This document shows positions 53,470 through 63,057 of a stretch of 64,000 bases of DNA, piece by piece; the stretch's first letter is position 1; every line of letters starts with the position of its first letter. The position numbers and the translations under genes were made by a program. The notes beneath the pieces are model-generated. The model was not told where the DNA came from. It worked only from the letters and a program-made list of their open reading frames with translations, and made no database searches. Source of the DNA: Actinoallomurus oryzae (lineage in GTDB: Bacteria > Actinomycetota > Actinomycetes > Streptosporangiales > Streptosporangiaceae). The DNA lies in NCBI RefSeq assembly GCF_039541955.1, contig NZ_BAABHF010000064.1:3024-67023 (forward strand). Reading direction: 5' to 3'.

Positions 53470-55590
53470 TCAGTTCCCGGTCGTCGAGCCATGGCCGGCC
53501 GCGTTCACCTTCGCGAGGCTGGCACGCGCCGCGGCCACGACCCGGTCGGCCGTGAAGCCGAACTGCTGGAACAACGTCTTGTAGTCGGCCGACGCGCCGA
53601 AGTGCTCCAGGCTCACGCTCTCGCCCGCGTCGCCGACGTAGGTGCGCCACCCGAGGGCCACGCCGGCCTCCACGGACACGCGCGCGCGCACCGCGGGAGG
53701 CAGCACCTGCTGCTTGTAGGCCTCGTCCTGCGCCTCGAACCACTCCACCGACGGCATGGAGACGACCCGCGTCGGCGTGCCCTCGCCCTCGAGGACCTCA
53801 CGGGCCTCCACCGCGATCTGCACCTCGCTGCCGGTGGCGATCAGGATGACGTCCGGTTGCCCGTTCGAGGCGTCGGCCAGGACGTACGCGCCCTTGGCGG
53901 CGCCCTCGGCCGAGCCGAACTGCGAGCGGTCGAACGTCGGAACCTTCTGCCGCGTGAGCGCCAGGCCCGCCGGACGGTGGGGGTTCTCGAGGATGGTCCG
54001 CCAGGCGACGGCCGTCTCGTTGGCGTCCGCCGGCCGGACGATGTCGAGGCCGGGGATCGCGCGCAGGGCCCACAGGTGCTCGACCGGCTGGTGGGTCGGG
54101 CCGTCCTCGCCGAGGCCGATCGAGTCGTGTGTCCACACGTAGGTGACGGGCAGCTTCATCAGGGCGGCCAGCCGCACGGACGGGCGCATGTAGTCGCTGA
54201 AGACCAGGAACGTGCCGCCGTAGGGGCGGGTGCCGTTGTGCAGGGCGATGCCGTTCATGATCGCGCCCATGCCGTGCTCACGGATGCCGAAGTGCAGCGT
54301 GCGGCCGTAGCGGTTTCCGGGGTAGTCCTTGGTCTGGTACTCCTCCGGGATGAAGGACGGCTCGCCCTTCATCGTCGTGTTGTTGCTGCCCGCCAGGTCG
54401 GCCGAGCCGCCCCACAGCTCCGGCAGCACCGGGCCGATCGCGGCGAGGATCTCGCCGGAGGCGGCACGGGTCGCGACGGCCTTGCCCGCCTCGAACTCCG
54501 GCAGCTTGGCGGTCCAGCCGTCCGGAAGCCGGCGGACGCTGATGCGGTCGTACTCCGACGCGCGCTCGGGATTGCCCGCACGCCAGGTCTCGTAGGCCTT
54601 GTTCCACTCGGCGTGCGCCTCGCGGCCGCGCTGGACCACCTCGCGGGCGTGCTCGAGGGCGTCCTCGGGCACGTCGAAGGTCTTGTCCGGGTTCTGGCCG
54701 AGCACCCGCTTGGTCGCGGCGACCTCCTCGGCGCCGAGGGCGGCGCCGTGGGCCTTGCCGGTGTTCTGCAGATTGGGCGCGGGCCAGCCGATGATGGTGC
54801 GCAGCGAGATCAGCGACGGGCGGCCGAGCTCGGCCTTGGCGGCCTGCAGCGCGCGGTAGAGGGCCTCGGGGTCCTCCTTGTAGCCGTCCTCGGAGGTCCA
54901 GTCGACCTTCTGGACGTGCCAGCCGTACGCCTCGTAGCGCGCGGCGACGTCCTCGGACTTGGCGATCTGCGTGTCGTCCTCGATCGAGATCTGGTTGTCG
55001 TCGTAGATGACGATGAGGTTGCCGAGCTTCTGGTGACCGGCCAGGGAGCTGACCTCGTGGCTGATGCCCTCTTCGATGTCGCCGTCGGAGGCGATCGCGT
55101 AGATGTAGTGGTCGAACGGGCTGTCGCCGAACGACGGCTCCGGGTCGAACAGCCCGCGCTCGCGCCGCGCCGCCATCGCCATGCCGACGGCGTTGCCCAG
55201 GCCCTGGCCCAGGGGGCCCGTCGTGGTCTCGACCCCGATGGTGTGACCGTGCTCGGGGTGGCCCGGCGTCAGGCTGCCCCACTTGCGCAGGCCCTTGAGG
55301 TCATCGAGGGTGAGCCCGTAGCCGGACAGGTACAGCTGGATGTAGAGCGTCAGGCTGCTGTGCCCCGCGGACAGCACGAACCGGTCGCGGCCGGCCCAGT
55401 CCGGGTCGGTGGGGTCGTGGCGCATCACCCGCTGGAACAACAGGTAGGCGGCCGGTGCCAGGCTCATCGCGGTCCCTGGGTGGCCCGAGCCGGCCTCCTC
55501 GACGGCGTCCATGGCGAGCCCGCGGACCGTGTCCACGGCCCGCCGGTCGAGCTCGGTCCAGGTGAAGGTGTTGTCGGAATCCGTACTCAC
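53470..55590 (-). CDS. tkt: Transketolase
   Basis: A 706-residue thiamine-diphosphate enzyme moving two-carbon units between sugar phosphates. TPP-binding blocks are AVEEAGSGHPGTAMSLAP (about 31-48) and ASDGDIEEGISHEVSSLAG...DDNQISIE. The pyrimidine-domain motif is RYGRTLHFGIREHGMGAI and the C-terminal domain is present. GTG 55590 (VSTDSDNTFTW) is preferred to ATG 55623. It is first gene of the pentose-phosphate cluster and is divergent from ctaB. Confidence 0.97.
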   Translation of the reverse strand: MSTDSDNTFTWTELDRRAVDTVRGLAMDAVEEAGSGHPGTAMSLAPAAYLLFQRVMRHDPTDPDWAGRDRFVLSAGHSSLTLYIQLYLSGYGLTLDDLKGLRKWGSLTPGHPEHGHTIGVETTTGPLGQGLGNAVGMAMAARRERGLFDPEPSFGDSPFDHYIYAIASDGDIEEGISHEVSSLAGHQKLGNLIVIYDDNQISIEDDTQIAKSEDVAARYEAYGWHVQKVDWTSEDGYKEDPEALYRALQAAKAELGRPSLISLRTIIGWPAPNLQNTGKAHGAALGAEEVAATKRVLGQNPDKTFDVPEDALEHAREVVQRGREAHAEWNKAYETWRAGNPERASEYDRISVRRLPDGWTAKLPEFEAGKAVATRAASGEILAAIGPVLPELWGGSADLAGSNNTTMKGEPSFIPEEYQTKDYPGNRYGRTLHFGIREHGMGAIMNGIALHNGTRPYGGTFLVFSDYMRPSVRLAALMKLPVTYVWTHDSIGLGEDGPTHQPVEHLWALRAIPGLDIVRPADANETAVAWRTILENPHRPAGLALTRQKVPTFDRSQFGSAEGAAKGAYVLADASNGQPDVILIATGSEVQIAVEAREVLEGEGTPTRVVSMPSVEWFEAQDEAYKQQVLPPAVRARVSVEAGVALGWRTYVGDAGESVSLEHFGASADYKTLFQQFGFTADRVVAAARASLAKVNAAGHGSTTGN

Positions 55591-55987
55591 GAGACGCTCC
55601 AGGCTCCTCTCGGCTACGTGCAATGCCCCCGTGGCCCGCCCCCCGCGGGCGGAAAAGCGCGCCTCGATCCGGGGAGCACCTTGATCAGGCCACTCCTCGG
55701 GCCCTCAGCGAGCCTATCGCCCGGAGGACTTTTGCCGGGCGCGGGAGCCTATGTGTCGTTTAACGTCGTGGCGCGTACGGCACTTCCCTGGATCCCGGCC
55801 GGGAATCATCGGCCCGTACGCGTGTCCGCCCACCCCGATGACGGGGTGGGCCACCCCCGGGACTACAGTGATGTCGCGGCCGTGGCCGGTTGAGTGATAA
55901 GGCCCGGGTACCCAGCAAAGCGGCGGTAAAGATTCGAGGATTCGTCATAGTGCCCCTTCATGTCGAGAACACGCCCGTGGACGTCCC
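55591..55987. other. tkt-ctaB divergent spacer with strong ATGA-loop hairpin
   Basis: This 397-bp spacer holds the promoters of two divergent genes. The hairpin GCCCACCCCG (55828-55837)/CGGGGTGGGC (55842-55851) has 10 perfect base pairs and a four-base ATGA loop, and is not behind any gene end. A TACAGT at 55865-55870 could be the -10 of ctaB. A 62-codon minus-strand frame (55948-55760) lacks protein-like character. Confidence 0.5.
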
Positions 55988-56932
55988 GTGACGGTGGTCA
56001 TCAACCGTCCCGTGCGGACGCCCGCGCCCGTGGGTCCCGGCCGCCGCCCGCTCGGCGCGCTCGTCCGCGCCTACGTGGCGCTCACGAAACCGCGGATCAT
56101 CGAACTCCTGCTGATCACGACCCTGCCGGTCATGTTCCTCGCGGCCGGCGGTCTGCCGCCGCTGTGGCCGGTGATCGCCACGCTGGCGGGCGGCATGCTG
56201 TCGGCGGGCAGCGCCAACGCGCTCAACTGCTACATCGACCGCGACATCGACGCCAAGATGCGCCGCACGCGCCGCAGGCCGCTGCCCATGGTGCAGGTCA
56301 CGCCGCGCGAGACGCTGGTGTTCGGCGTCGCGCTGGCCGTCGCCTCGACGCTGTTCCTCGGGCTGGCCCTCAACTGGCTCGCCGCCGGCATGTCGGTGTT
56401 CGCGATCTGCTTCTACGTCTTCGTCTACTCGCTGCTGCTCAAGCGCCGCACCACGCAGAACGTCGTGTGGGGCGGCATCGCCGGCTGCATGCCGGTCATG
56501 ATCGGCTGGTCGGCGCTGACCGGACGCCTCGCGTGGACGCCGCTCGTGCTGTTCCTCGTGGTGTTCTTCTGGACGCCGCCGCACACGTGGACGCTCGCGA
56601 TGCGCTACCGCGACGACTACGCCGCCGCGAACGTCCCGATGCTGCCGGTGGTGGCCACCGAGCGCCGTGTGGCGATCGAGGTCATCGTCTACACCTGGGT
56701 CACCGTGGCGTGCTCGCTGGCGCTGTGGCCGGTGGCGCACACGACGATCTTCTACCCGGTCGTGGCCGTCGTGCTCGGCGCCGTCTCGCTCCTGGAGGCC
56801 TACCGTCTCCTCGGGCGGGTCCGCCGGGGCATCACCGGCGCGGTGCTCAAGCCGATGCGTTACTTTCACCTGTCCAACGCGTACCTGGCGCTGCTGTTCC
56901 TGGCCGTCGCGATCGACCCGTTGCTCCACTGA
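55988..56932 (+). CDS. ctaB: Protoheme IX farnesyltransferase (heme o synthase)
   Basis: A 314-residue UbiA-family membrane prenyltransferase that adds farnesyl to heme b to give heme o for aa3-type oxidases. The prenyl-diphosphate site is NALNCYIDRDIDAKMRRTRRRP (N-x3-D-x3-D type, split across about 77-98), with the conserved TPPHTWTLAMRYRDDY later. About nine membrane helices. GTG 55988 is the start. Placement next to tkt is a well-known actinobacterial order. Confidence 0.96.
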   Translation: MTVVINRPVRTPAPVGPGRRPLGALVRAYVALTKPRIIELLLITTLPVMFLAAGGLPPLWPVIATLAGGMLSAGSANALNCYIDRDIDAKMRRTRRRPLPMVQVTPRETLVFGVALAVASTLFLGLALNWLAAGMSVFAICFYVFVYSLLLKRRTTQNVVWGGIAGCMPVMIGWSALTGRLAWTPLVLFLVVFFWTPPHTWTLAMRYRDDYAAANVPMLPVVATERRVAIEVIVYTWVTVACSLALWPVAHTTIFYPVVAVVLGAVSLLEAYRLLGRVRRGITGAVLKPMRYFHLSNAYLALLFLAVAIDPLLH

Positions 56933-56948
56933 GGATTAATGTCGCGGC

Positions 56949-58202
56949 ATGGCGCGCGTTGATCCCAAGGCGGTCCTCGAAGGCCGCATGCCCGGACGGG
57001 CACCGGTCGGCCTCATCGTCGGACTCATCGTCTCGACACTGTGCGCGCTCATCGTGCTGGGCCTGGACGCCCTCAACGGCGCGCCGTTCGTCATCGGGCT
57101 CGTCCTGGCGATCCTGCCGGTGCCGCTCCTGGTGGCGCTCGTCCTCATGCTCGACCGGCTGGAGCCCGAGCCCTGGCGTGCGCTGCTGTTCGCGTTCATG
57201 TGGGGCGCGGGCGTGGCGGTGCTGGGCGCGCTGATCCTCAACACCGCGGGCTACGAGCTGCTGACCAAGCCGGTCTTCGGCGAGCGCGGTGAGCTGGTCA
57301 CCGCCTCGATCGGCGCGCCGCTGGTGGAAGAGTCGCTCAAGGGCGCGGTGCTGTTCGGGTTCCTGTGGTTCCGCCGTAACGAGCTCGACGGCCTGACCGA
57401 CGGCATCATCTACGCGGCCATGGTCGCCCTCGGCTTCGCGATGATGGAGAACATCGGCTACTACATGCGGGCGATCAACCAGCACAACATCGAGGCCGTC
57501 TTCATCATGCGCGGCGTGATCTCGCCGTTCGGGCACCCGCTGTTCACCTCGATGACCGGGCTCGGCGTGGCGTACGCGGCGCTGCACCGCGGCGCCGCGC
57601 GGGTCGCCGCGCCCGTCGCCGGGCTGTGCGGGGCGATGCTGCTGCACGGCGCCTGGAACTTCTCCACCGCCTTCGGCCTCAAGGGCCTCACCGTCGCGTA
57701 CGGCATCGACTTCTGCATCATCCTGGGCCTGATCGTCATCGTGGTCCGCGAGCGGCGCCAGACCGTACGGCTGATCCGCCTGCACCTGCCGATGTACGCC
57801 GGCACGGGCCTCGTGACGCCGCAGGACGTCCAGATGCTCGGCAGCATCGCGCTCCGGCGCCGGGCCCGGCAGTGGGCCCGCATGGCCGGCGGCACCGCGG
57901 CGGCGCGCGCCATGGGCGACTACCAGCTCGCCGCGACCGAGCTCGCGCTGCTGCACCAGCGCGCCGAGCGCGGGGTGGCCGAGCCCGCCTGGTTCTACCG
58001 GCGGAGGCTCGACCTGATGAACCTCATGCACGTGGCACGGCAGGCCTTCCAGGTGCGCCGGACGCGTCCGCTGATGCCGCCGTGGGCCGGGCCGGACCAG
58101 TCGGGCTTCCTGCGGCCGGGCCCGTCCTTCGGCCCGCCGCCACCCGGCCCGTTCCGCCCCCAGGGGCCGTACGGCCCGCAGGGCCCGTACGGCCCCGCCT
58201 GA
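56949..58202 (+). CDS. PrsW-family intramembrane metalloprotease
   Basis: A 417-residue polytopic membrane protein of the PrsW (CPBP-related) family. Active-site-type motifs are present: APLVEESLKG (E-E), MMENIGYYMRAI (E-N) and two histidine motifs, GHPLFTSMTGLG and LLHGAWNFS. Residues after about 345 form a cytosolic tail ending in GPYGPQGPYGPA repeats. PrsW cleaves anti-sigma factors in Bacillus; here the target is unknown. ATG 56949 is 16 bp after ctaB, so the two may be co-transcribed. Confidence 0.88.
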   Translation: MARVDPKAVLEGRMPGRAPVGLIVGLIVSTLCALIVLGLDALNGAPFVIGLVLAILPVPLLVALVLMLDRLEPEPWRALLFAFMWGAGVAVLGALILNTAGYELLTKPVFGERGELVTASIGAPLVEESLKGAVLFGFLWFRRNELDGLTDGIIYAAMVALGFAMMENIGYYMRAINQHNIEAVFIMRGVISPFGHPLFTSMTGLGVAYAALHRGAARVAAPVAGLCGAMLLHGAWNFSTAFGLKGLTVAYGIDFCIILGLIVIVVRERRQTVRLIRLHLPMYAGTGLVTPQDVQMLGSIALRRRARQWARMAGGTAAARAMGDYQLAATELALLHQRAERGVAEPAWFYRRRLDLMNLMHVARQAFQVRRTRPLMPPWAGPDQSGFLRPGPSFGPPPPGPFRPQGPYGPQGPYGPA

Positions 58203-58211
58203 CGCGCGCCG

Positions 58212-59237
58212 TCACGTCAGCAGCAGCGTCTTGCCGATCGCCTCGCGCGACTCGATCAGCGCGTGCGCCTCGGCCGCCTGGCCGAGCGGGAGGGTCTGGC
58301 CGATGAGGGGCGTGATTCGGCCCGCGTCGGCCGCGGCCAGCGCGAGGCCGGCCAGGCGCTCCTCGTCTCCGGCGGCCATCCGCAGGTCGAACAGGGAGGT
58401 CGCATGGATGCCGCGCCGGCCGGCGTCGTCGGGGTCGGCTCGGGTGAAGTCGCCGCTGGGACCGCCGTAACCGATGAATCGCCCGCCCCGGGCGGTCACC
58501 TCCAGCGAGGCGCGGCCGATCCGCCCGCCGACGCCGTCGAGAACGACGTCCGGGCCGCGGCCTCCGGTGAGCGTACGGACCTGCTCGTGCCAGTCGTCCC
58601 GCTCGTAGTCGATGACGGCGTCGGCGCCGGCGTCCCGGGCGCGCGTCAGCTTGCGCGAGCCGCGTGCCGCCCCGACGACCCGCGCTCCGGCGGCGTGCGC
58701 CAGCTGCACCAGGAGGTTGCCCAGACCCCCTCCGGCCGGAGTGACCAGCACCCACTGGCCCGGCCGTACCCCGGCCGCCTCGAACACGAGCATGGCCGTC
58801 ATTCCGTCGTTGACGAGAGCCGCGGCATCGGGCAGTGGCACGCCCGCCGGCACGGGGACCAGAGCGCCGGCCGGTACGACCGCACGCTCGGCGTAGCCGC
58901 CCGAGTGAGTGTCGTGCCGGGCGCGCCGGGCCACCGTCCCGGTCTCGGCTCCCGGCTCTCCGGCTCCCGTCCGGGCGACGACGCGGCGGCCGAGCAGGCC
59001 CTGGTCCACCCCGGGCCCGGCCGCCACGACCGTACCGGCCACGCCGCCGCCGGGGACGTACGGAGGGGTGACGATCGGGAAGGGAAACGCGCCCCGCCGG
59101 ATCACCGTGTCGAGATGAAGAGTGTCGGCGACGATGACCTCGACCAGCACCTGGCCCGGCCCCGGGGCCAGGTCGGGCGCTTCGACGGTGACCAGCACGT
59201 CCGGCCCGCCGAAGCGGGTCGCCTGCACGCACAACAT
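58212..59237 (-). CDS. Zinc-type alcohol dehydrogenase/quinone oxidoreductase
   Basis: A 341-residue medium-chain dehydrogenase. The N-terminal GroES-like domain begins VQATRFGGPDVLVTVEAP and contains YVPGGGVAGTVVAAGPGV. The NADPH fold is WVLVTPAGGGLGNLLVQLAHAAGARVVGAA. Zinc-ligand cysteines of true alcohol dehydrogenases are absent, so quinone reductase (QOR) activity is more likely. ATG 59237 follows GGAGATCC-type purines. It is divergent from a MarR regulator with a palindromic site in the 84-bp gap. Confidence 0.9.
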   Translation of the reverse strand: MLCVQATRFGGPDVLVTVEAPDLAPGPGQVLVEVIVADTLHLDTVIRRGAFPFPIVTPPYVPGGGVAGTVVAAGPGVDQGLLGRRVVARTGAGEPGAETGTVARRARHDTHSGGYAERAVVPAGALVPVPAGVPLPDAAALVNDGMTAMLVFEAAGVRPGQWVLVTPAGGGLGNLLVQLAHAAGARVVGAARGSRKLTRARDAGADAVIDYERDDWHEQVRTLTGGRGPDVVLDGVGGRIGRASLEVTARGGRFIGYGGPSGDFTRADPDDAGRRGIHATSLFDLRMAAGDEERLAGLALAAADAGRITPLIGQTLPLGQAAEAHALIESREAIGKTLLLT

Positions 59238-59278
59238 GGAGGATCTCCAGGGGGCTCGACGGTGACGATCGTGAAGTG

Positions 59279-59311
59279 TAACAGTCGAACTGACGATTTG
59301 CTCAGCTGTTA
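59279..59311. promoter_or_regulatory. MarR operator candidate between quinone reductase and marR
   Basis: TAACAG (59279-59284) and CTGTTA (59306-59311) form an inverted repeat. CAGTCGAACTG (59282-59292) is a compact palindrome (CAGT-CGA-ACTG). TTAAAAT (59309-59315) may be the -10 of the marR gene. This AT-richer patch in the short divergent gap is the natural site for the MarR protein encoded at 59322. Confidence 0.55.
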
Positions 59312-59321
59312 AAATTCATCG

Positions 59322-59777
59322 GTGTCCGACATCATTCCCGCGTCACTGCGGGGCCGCCTGAGCTACGTGCTGGGCACCCTGCACCGCCGCGCGCTCGATC
59401 TGGAGACCGAGGCGCTCGCGCCGCTCGGCATCGGCGTCAAGCAGCAGGCCGCGCTCGACGTGCTCGTCGACGAAGGGCCCATGACCCAGCAGCGGCTCGG
59501 GCTGCGGCTCGGCATCGACCGCACGACCATCGTCACCGTTGTCGACGGCCTGCAGGACGCCGGTCTGATCGAACGGAACCGTGACCCGGCCGACCGGCGC
59601 GCCTACCTCATCGTGGTCACCGAGTCCGGGACGGCCGCGCAGCGGCGCGGCCGGCGTCTGGTGCGCCAGGCCGAACGCGAGCTGCTCGGCGCGCTCACCG
59701 ACGAGGAACACGGCACCGTCACCGGTCTGCTGGCGCGCGCGGTGCCGGAGCGGACGCCGCCGGACGCGCCACGCTGA
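59322..59777 (+). CDS. MarR family transcriptional regulator
   Basis: A 151-residue winged-helix regulator. The recognition region is MTQQRLGLRLGIDRTTIVTVVDGLQDAGLIERNRDPADRRAYL, with the D-R-R wing. Dimerisation helices lie at both ends. GTG 59322 is only a few bases from the AT-rich operator region, suggesting a near-leaderless, self-controlled transcript. Divergence from the quinone reductase gene indicates that it regulates that enzyme, probably in response to a quinone or electrophile. Confidence 0.9.
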   Translation: MSDIIPASLRGRLSYVLGTLHRRALDLETEALAPLGIGVKQQAALDVLVDEGPMTQQRLGLRLGIDRTTIVTVVDGLQDAGLIERNRDPADRRAYLIVVTESGTAAQRRGRRLVRQAERELLGALTDEEHGTVTGLLARAVPERTPPDAPR

Positions 59778-59899
59778 CGCGGCACTCCGCGGCCGGCCGC
59801 CGTGCTCACCGGGCCGTGCGGCCCAGATGTACGCCACGGCCTCGCGTGGCCGGTACCGGCTCTTGACCTGGAGGGTCAGGGACGTTGACAATCCGAGCC

Positions 59900-59911
59900 G
59901 ACAACGTTGTC
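59900..59911. promoter_or_regulatory. LacI-type operator GACAACGTTGTC upstream of GH92 gene
   Basis: GACAACGTTGTC is a perfect 12-bp palindrome with the central CG typical of LacI-family operators. It is flanked by a partial copy (GTTGACAATC, 59884-59893) and lies 68 bp before the mannosidase start. In actinobacteria such sites precede glycoside hydrolase genes and are bound by sugar-responsive LacI regulators. No lacI-type gene is in the window. The rest of the 59778-59979 spacer shows nothing else. Confidence 0.7.
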
Positions 59912-59979
59912 ATCGCCCATGACTGCGGTGGTCCCCCGCCGGCGCAGCTCTTCGTTCTCCACCCCCAGGGGAGCAGCAA

Positions 59980-62936
59980 GTGCTCAGACGTACCCGCATC
60001 CGCCTGGCAGGGGTTCTCTGCCTGGCGCTCTCCGCCCTGGCCCTGCCGGCGCCGCCGGCGTACGCGGCCCCACCCGACCTCGCCTCCTACGTCAACCCGT
60101 TCGTGGGCACCCAGGACGGCGGCGCCGACTTCGGTCACGGTGGCGGCGCGGGGATGGACTTCCCCGGTGCGGTCGTGCCGTTCGGCATGATGCAGTGGAG
60201 CCCCGACATCGTCCGCATCTCCGGCGGCGGCTACAAGTACGAGGACGACCGGCTCCGCGGCTTCAGCATGACCCACATCTCCGGGCCGGGCTGTACGGGA
60301 GCCCAGGACTTCCCGGTGATCCCGTTCTCCGGGCCGATCAAGAACTCGCCCGCCACGCACGGCTCGGACTACGTCCAGACCTTCCAGCACGCGAACGAGC
60401 AGGCGTCGCCGGGGTCGTACGCGATGACGACCGACACCGGGATCAGGACCGAGCTGACCGCGACGCAGCGCGCGGGCGTGGCGCGGTTCACCTTCCCCGC
60501 CGACAAGGTCGGCACGCTGCTGCTCAACGTGACCGGGTCGATCAACGGGGTGGATGACGCCGAGGCCACGATCAAGGGCAACACCGTGTCGGGCTGGGCC
60601 AAGACCGGCGGCTTCTGCAACGCGGACACCCGGTCGGGAAGAAGGGCTTCGACACGGTCAAGGCCGCCGCGCACCGGGCATGGGAGAAGCGCCTCGGCCA
60701 GATCCAGGTCGGGGGCGGCGCGGCCGACCCGCTGAAGGAAGGTCTTTTACACCGCGCTCTACCACGCGATGCTCCAGCCGTACGTCTTCGACGACGTCGA
60801 CGGCGCCTACACCGGGTTCGACCACCGGATCCACCGGGTCAGGAAGGGCCACCACCAGTACGCGACCTTCTCCGGCTGGGACATCTACCGCAGCGAGGCG
60901 CAGCTCATCGCCCTCCTCGCGCCGGACGTCGGCTCCGACATCGCCCAGTCCATGTACAACGACGCCCACTCGATCGGCGACGTCTGGGACCGCTGGTCGC
61001 ACCAGAACACCATCACCGGCGTCATGAACGGCGACCCGTACCACTCGATCGTCGCGACGATGTATGCCTTCGGGGCACGCGACTTCGACGCGAACGGTGC
61101 GCTGGCCGCCATGGTGAAGGGCGCGAACCGGGTCGGGGAGGACAAGGCCACCGGCTACACCGAGCGGCCCGGGAACGCCGACTACCTCGAGCTCGGCTAC
61201 GTGCCGGGCGACCCGGCGACCACGCTGGAGTACGGCCTCGCCGACTTCGGTATCGCCCAGCTCGCCCAGCGGCTCGGCGACAAGGGCACCTCCCAGGCGT
61301 TCATGAAGCGCTCGCACGCCTGGGAGACGATCTACAACCCGATGAACGACTGGATCCAGCCCCGCTTCGCCGACGGCTCGTTCCTGTCGCCGTTCGACCC
61401 CGCCGACCCCGGCTGGTACGTCGAGGGCAACGGTTCCCAGTACCACTGGATGACCTACTCCGACGTCGCCGGCCTGTTCGGCGCGATGGGCGGGCGTGAC
61501 CAGGCGGCCGAGCGGCTCGACACCTTCTTCACCGAGCTGAACGCCGGGTCGCAGAAGCCGTACGCCTACCTCGGCAACGAGCCGTCGCTCCAGACGCCGT
61601 GGCTGTACGCCTGGGCCGGGCAGCCGTACAAGACCCAGGACGTCGTCGCGCGGGCCCGCACGTCGTTGTTCAAGTCCGGCCCGAACGGCCTGGTCGGCAA
61701 CGACGACCTCGGCACGATGTCGGCCTGGCGGGTCTTCGCCGACCTCGGCCTGTACCCGGCCATCCCGGGCCGCGCCGAGCTCGTGCTCAACAGCCCGGAG
61801 TTCCCCAGGATCACCGTCCGCCGCTCCAGCGGCCAGAAGATCACCATCAACGCGCCAGGTGCCTCGGACGCGAACCACTACGTCCAGTCGCTCAAGGTCG
61901 GCGGAAAGACGACCTCACGGGCCTGGCTGCCGGAGTCGTTCGTCGCCTCCGGCGGACGCCTCGACTTCGCCATGGGCGCGCAGCCGAACACCACCTTCGG
62001 CAGCGACCCCAAGGACGCCCCGCCGTCCTTCGGCACCGGCGCGAAGCCGTTCCTGTCCGCGGTCTCGCCGGGAATGACCTCGCTGGAGCCCGGCGGCTCG
62101 GCCGAGGCGACGCTGCGCGTGCAGGCGGTCGGCAAGGGCGACACCGTGACCTGGGCGGCCAAGCCGCCCGCGGGGATCACCGTGACACCCGCTTCGGGCA
62201 ACCTCACGGTCGGCGACGCCGGGCGCGCGGACCAGAAGGTGACCGTCTCGGTGGCGGCCGGCACGAAACTCGACTACTACTCGGTGCCGTTCGAGCTGAC
62301 CGCCTCGGGCCGGTCGGTCGGGGCGAGCGGCATGACGATCAACGTCGCCCGGCGCGGCACGATCGAGTGGTACCAGAACAACGCCGGCATCTCCGACGAC
62401 GGCGAATCCGGGCAGGCCAACTTCGACGGCGACGGCTGGAGCTACTCCGCGCAGGCGCTCGCGGCGCGGGGGCTGAAGGCCGGAGAGCCGGTCACGTGGA
62501 ACGGCCTCACCTTCACCTGGCCGGGCCGCAAGCCCGGTCAGCTCGACAACGTCCAGGCGAGCGGCCAGGTCGTCGACCTGCCGAGCGCCCCGGCGGGGGC
62601 GTCGAAGCTGGCGTTCCTCGGCGCGGCCGGCAACGGTGACGCGTCATCCACCGTCGTCACGATCACCTATACGGACGGGTCGACGGCCTCGGCCGCGCTG
62701 GAGCTCAGCGACTGGGCGCTCGGCGCCGACGCCTATCCACCGAGGTTCGGCAACGAGATCGTCGCCAAGACGCCGTACCGCAACAGCTCCGACGGAGGGA
62801 ACCAGGACATCAACATCTACGTGTTCGGCGCGACGCCGATCGCGCTGGACCCGGGCAAACAGGTCAAGAGCGTCACGCTGAACACGCCGAAGTCGGGCTC
62901 GGCTCGCTGCACGTGTTCGCCTGGGCGTTCGCGTGA
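59980..62936 (+). pseudogene. Broken GH92 alpha-mannosidase gene (deletion and frameshifts)
   Basis: GTG 59980 begins a secreted GH92 protein: signal peptide to AYA (about 29), then YVNPFVGTQDGG and the N-terminal beta domain. Near 60630, after GGFCNADTR, sequence expected in the family is missing (I estimate several tens of residues) and the frame changes; KKGFDTVKAAAHRAWEKRLG continues in another frame. A second shift near 60740 restores the first frame (FYTALYHAMLQPYVFDDVDG), which then stays open. It encodes the catalytic (alpha/alpha)6 domain (SGWDIYRSEAQL, GNDDLGTMSAW), a NEW3-like domain and an NPCBM-like end. A third shift near 62900 is needed to reach the natural end GSLHVFAWAFA and TGA 62934-62936. 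The first frame actually stops at 60735. Probably nonfunctional. Confidence 0.82.
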
Positions 62937-62962
62937 CCGTCCGGGCCTGACCGAAGTGGTGC

Positions 62963-63003
62963 GGGGTGCCCCGTCTGTGGTTCTTCACGAGACGGGGCAC
63001 CCC
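62963..63003. terminator. 14-bp bidirectional hairpin between GH92 and E2 genes
   Basis: GGGGTGCCCCGTCT (62963-62976) pairs perfectly with AGACGGGGCACCCC (62990-63003) around a 13-base loop. It lies between the ends of two convergent genes (62936 and 63058), so it can stop transcription from both sides. A second CCCGGG-based hairpin follows at about 63017-63037. Confidence 0.82.
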
Positions 63004-63057
63004 TGCTCTTGGGGACCCCGGGCACCCGTGTCCCGGGCGGTCTTTCGGGGTGGGCGC

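Noticed and set aside
50330..53584. 1084-codon plus-strand frame opposite pgi and tal
   Set aside because: Shadow of pgi and tal. Only its first 300 bp lie in the spacer, and that part shows no protein-like features.
53491..55893. 800-codon plus-strand frame opposite tkt
   Set aside because: Antisense to a complete transketolase gene; composition typical of a shadow frame.
55760..55948. 62-codon minus-strand frame in the tkt-ctaB spacer
   Set aside because: Only the first dozen residues look protein-like; the rest is Arg/Pro/Gly-rich, and the strong hairpin at 55828-55851 lies inside it.
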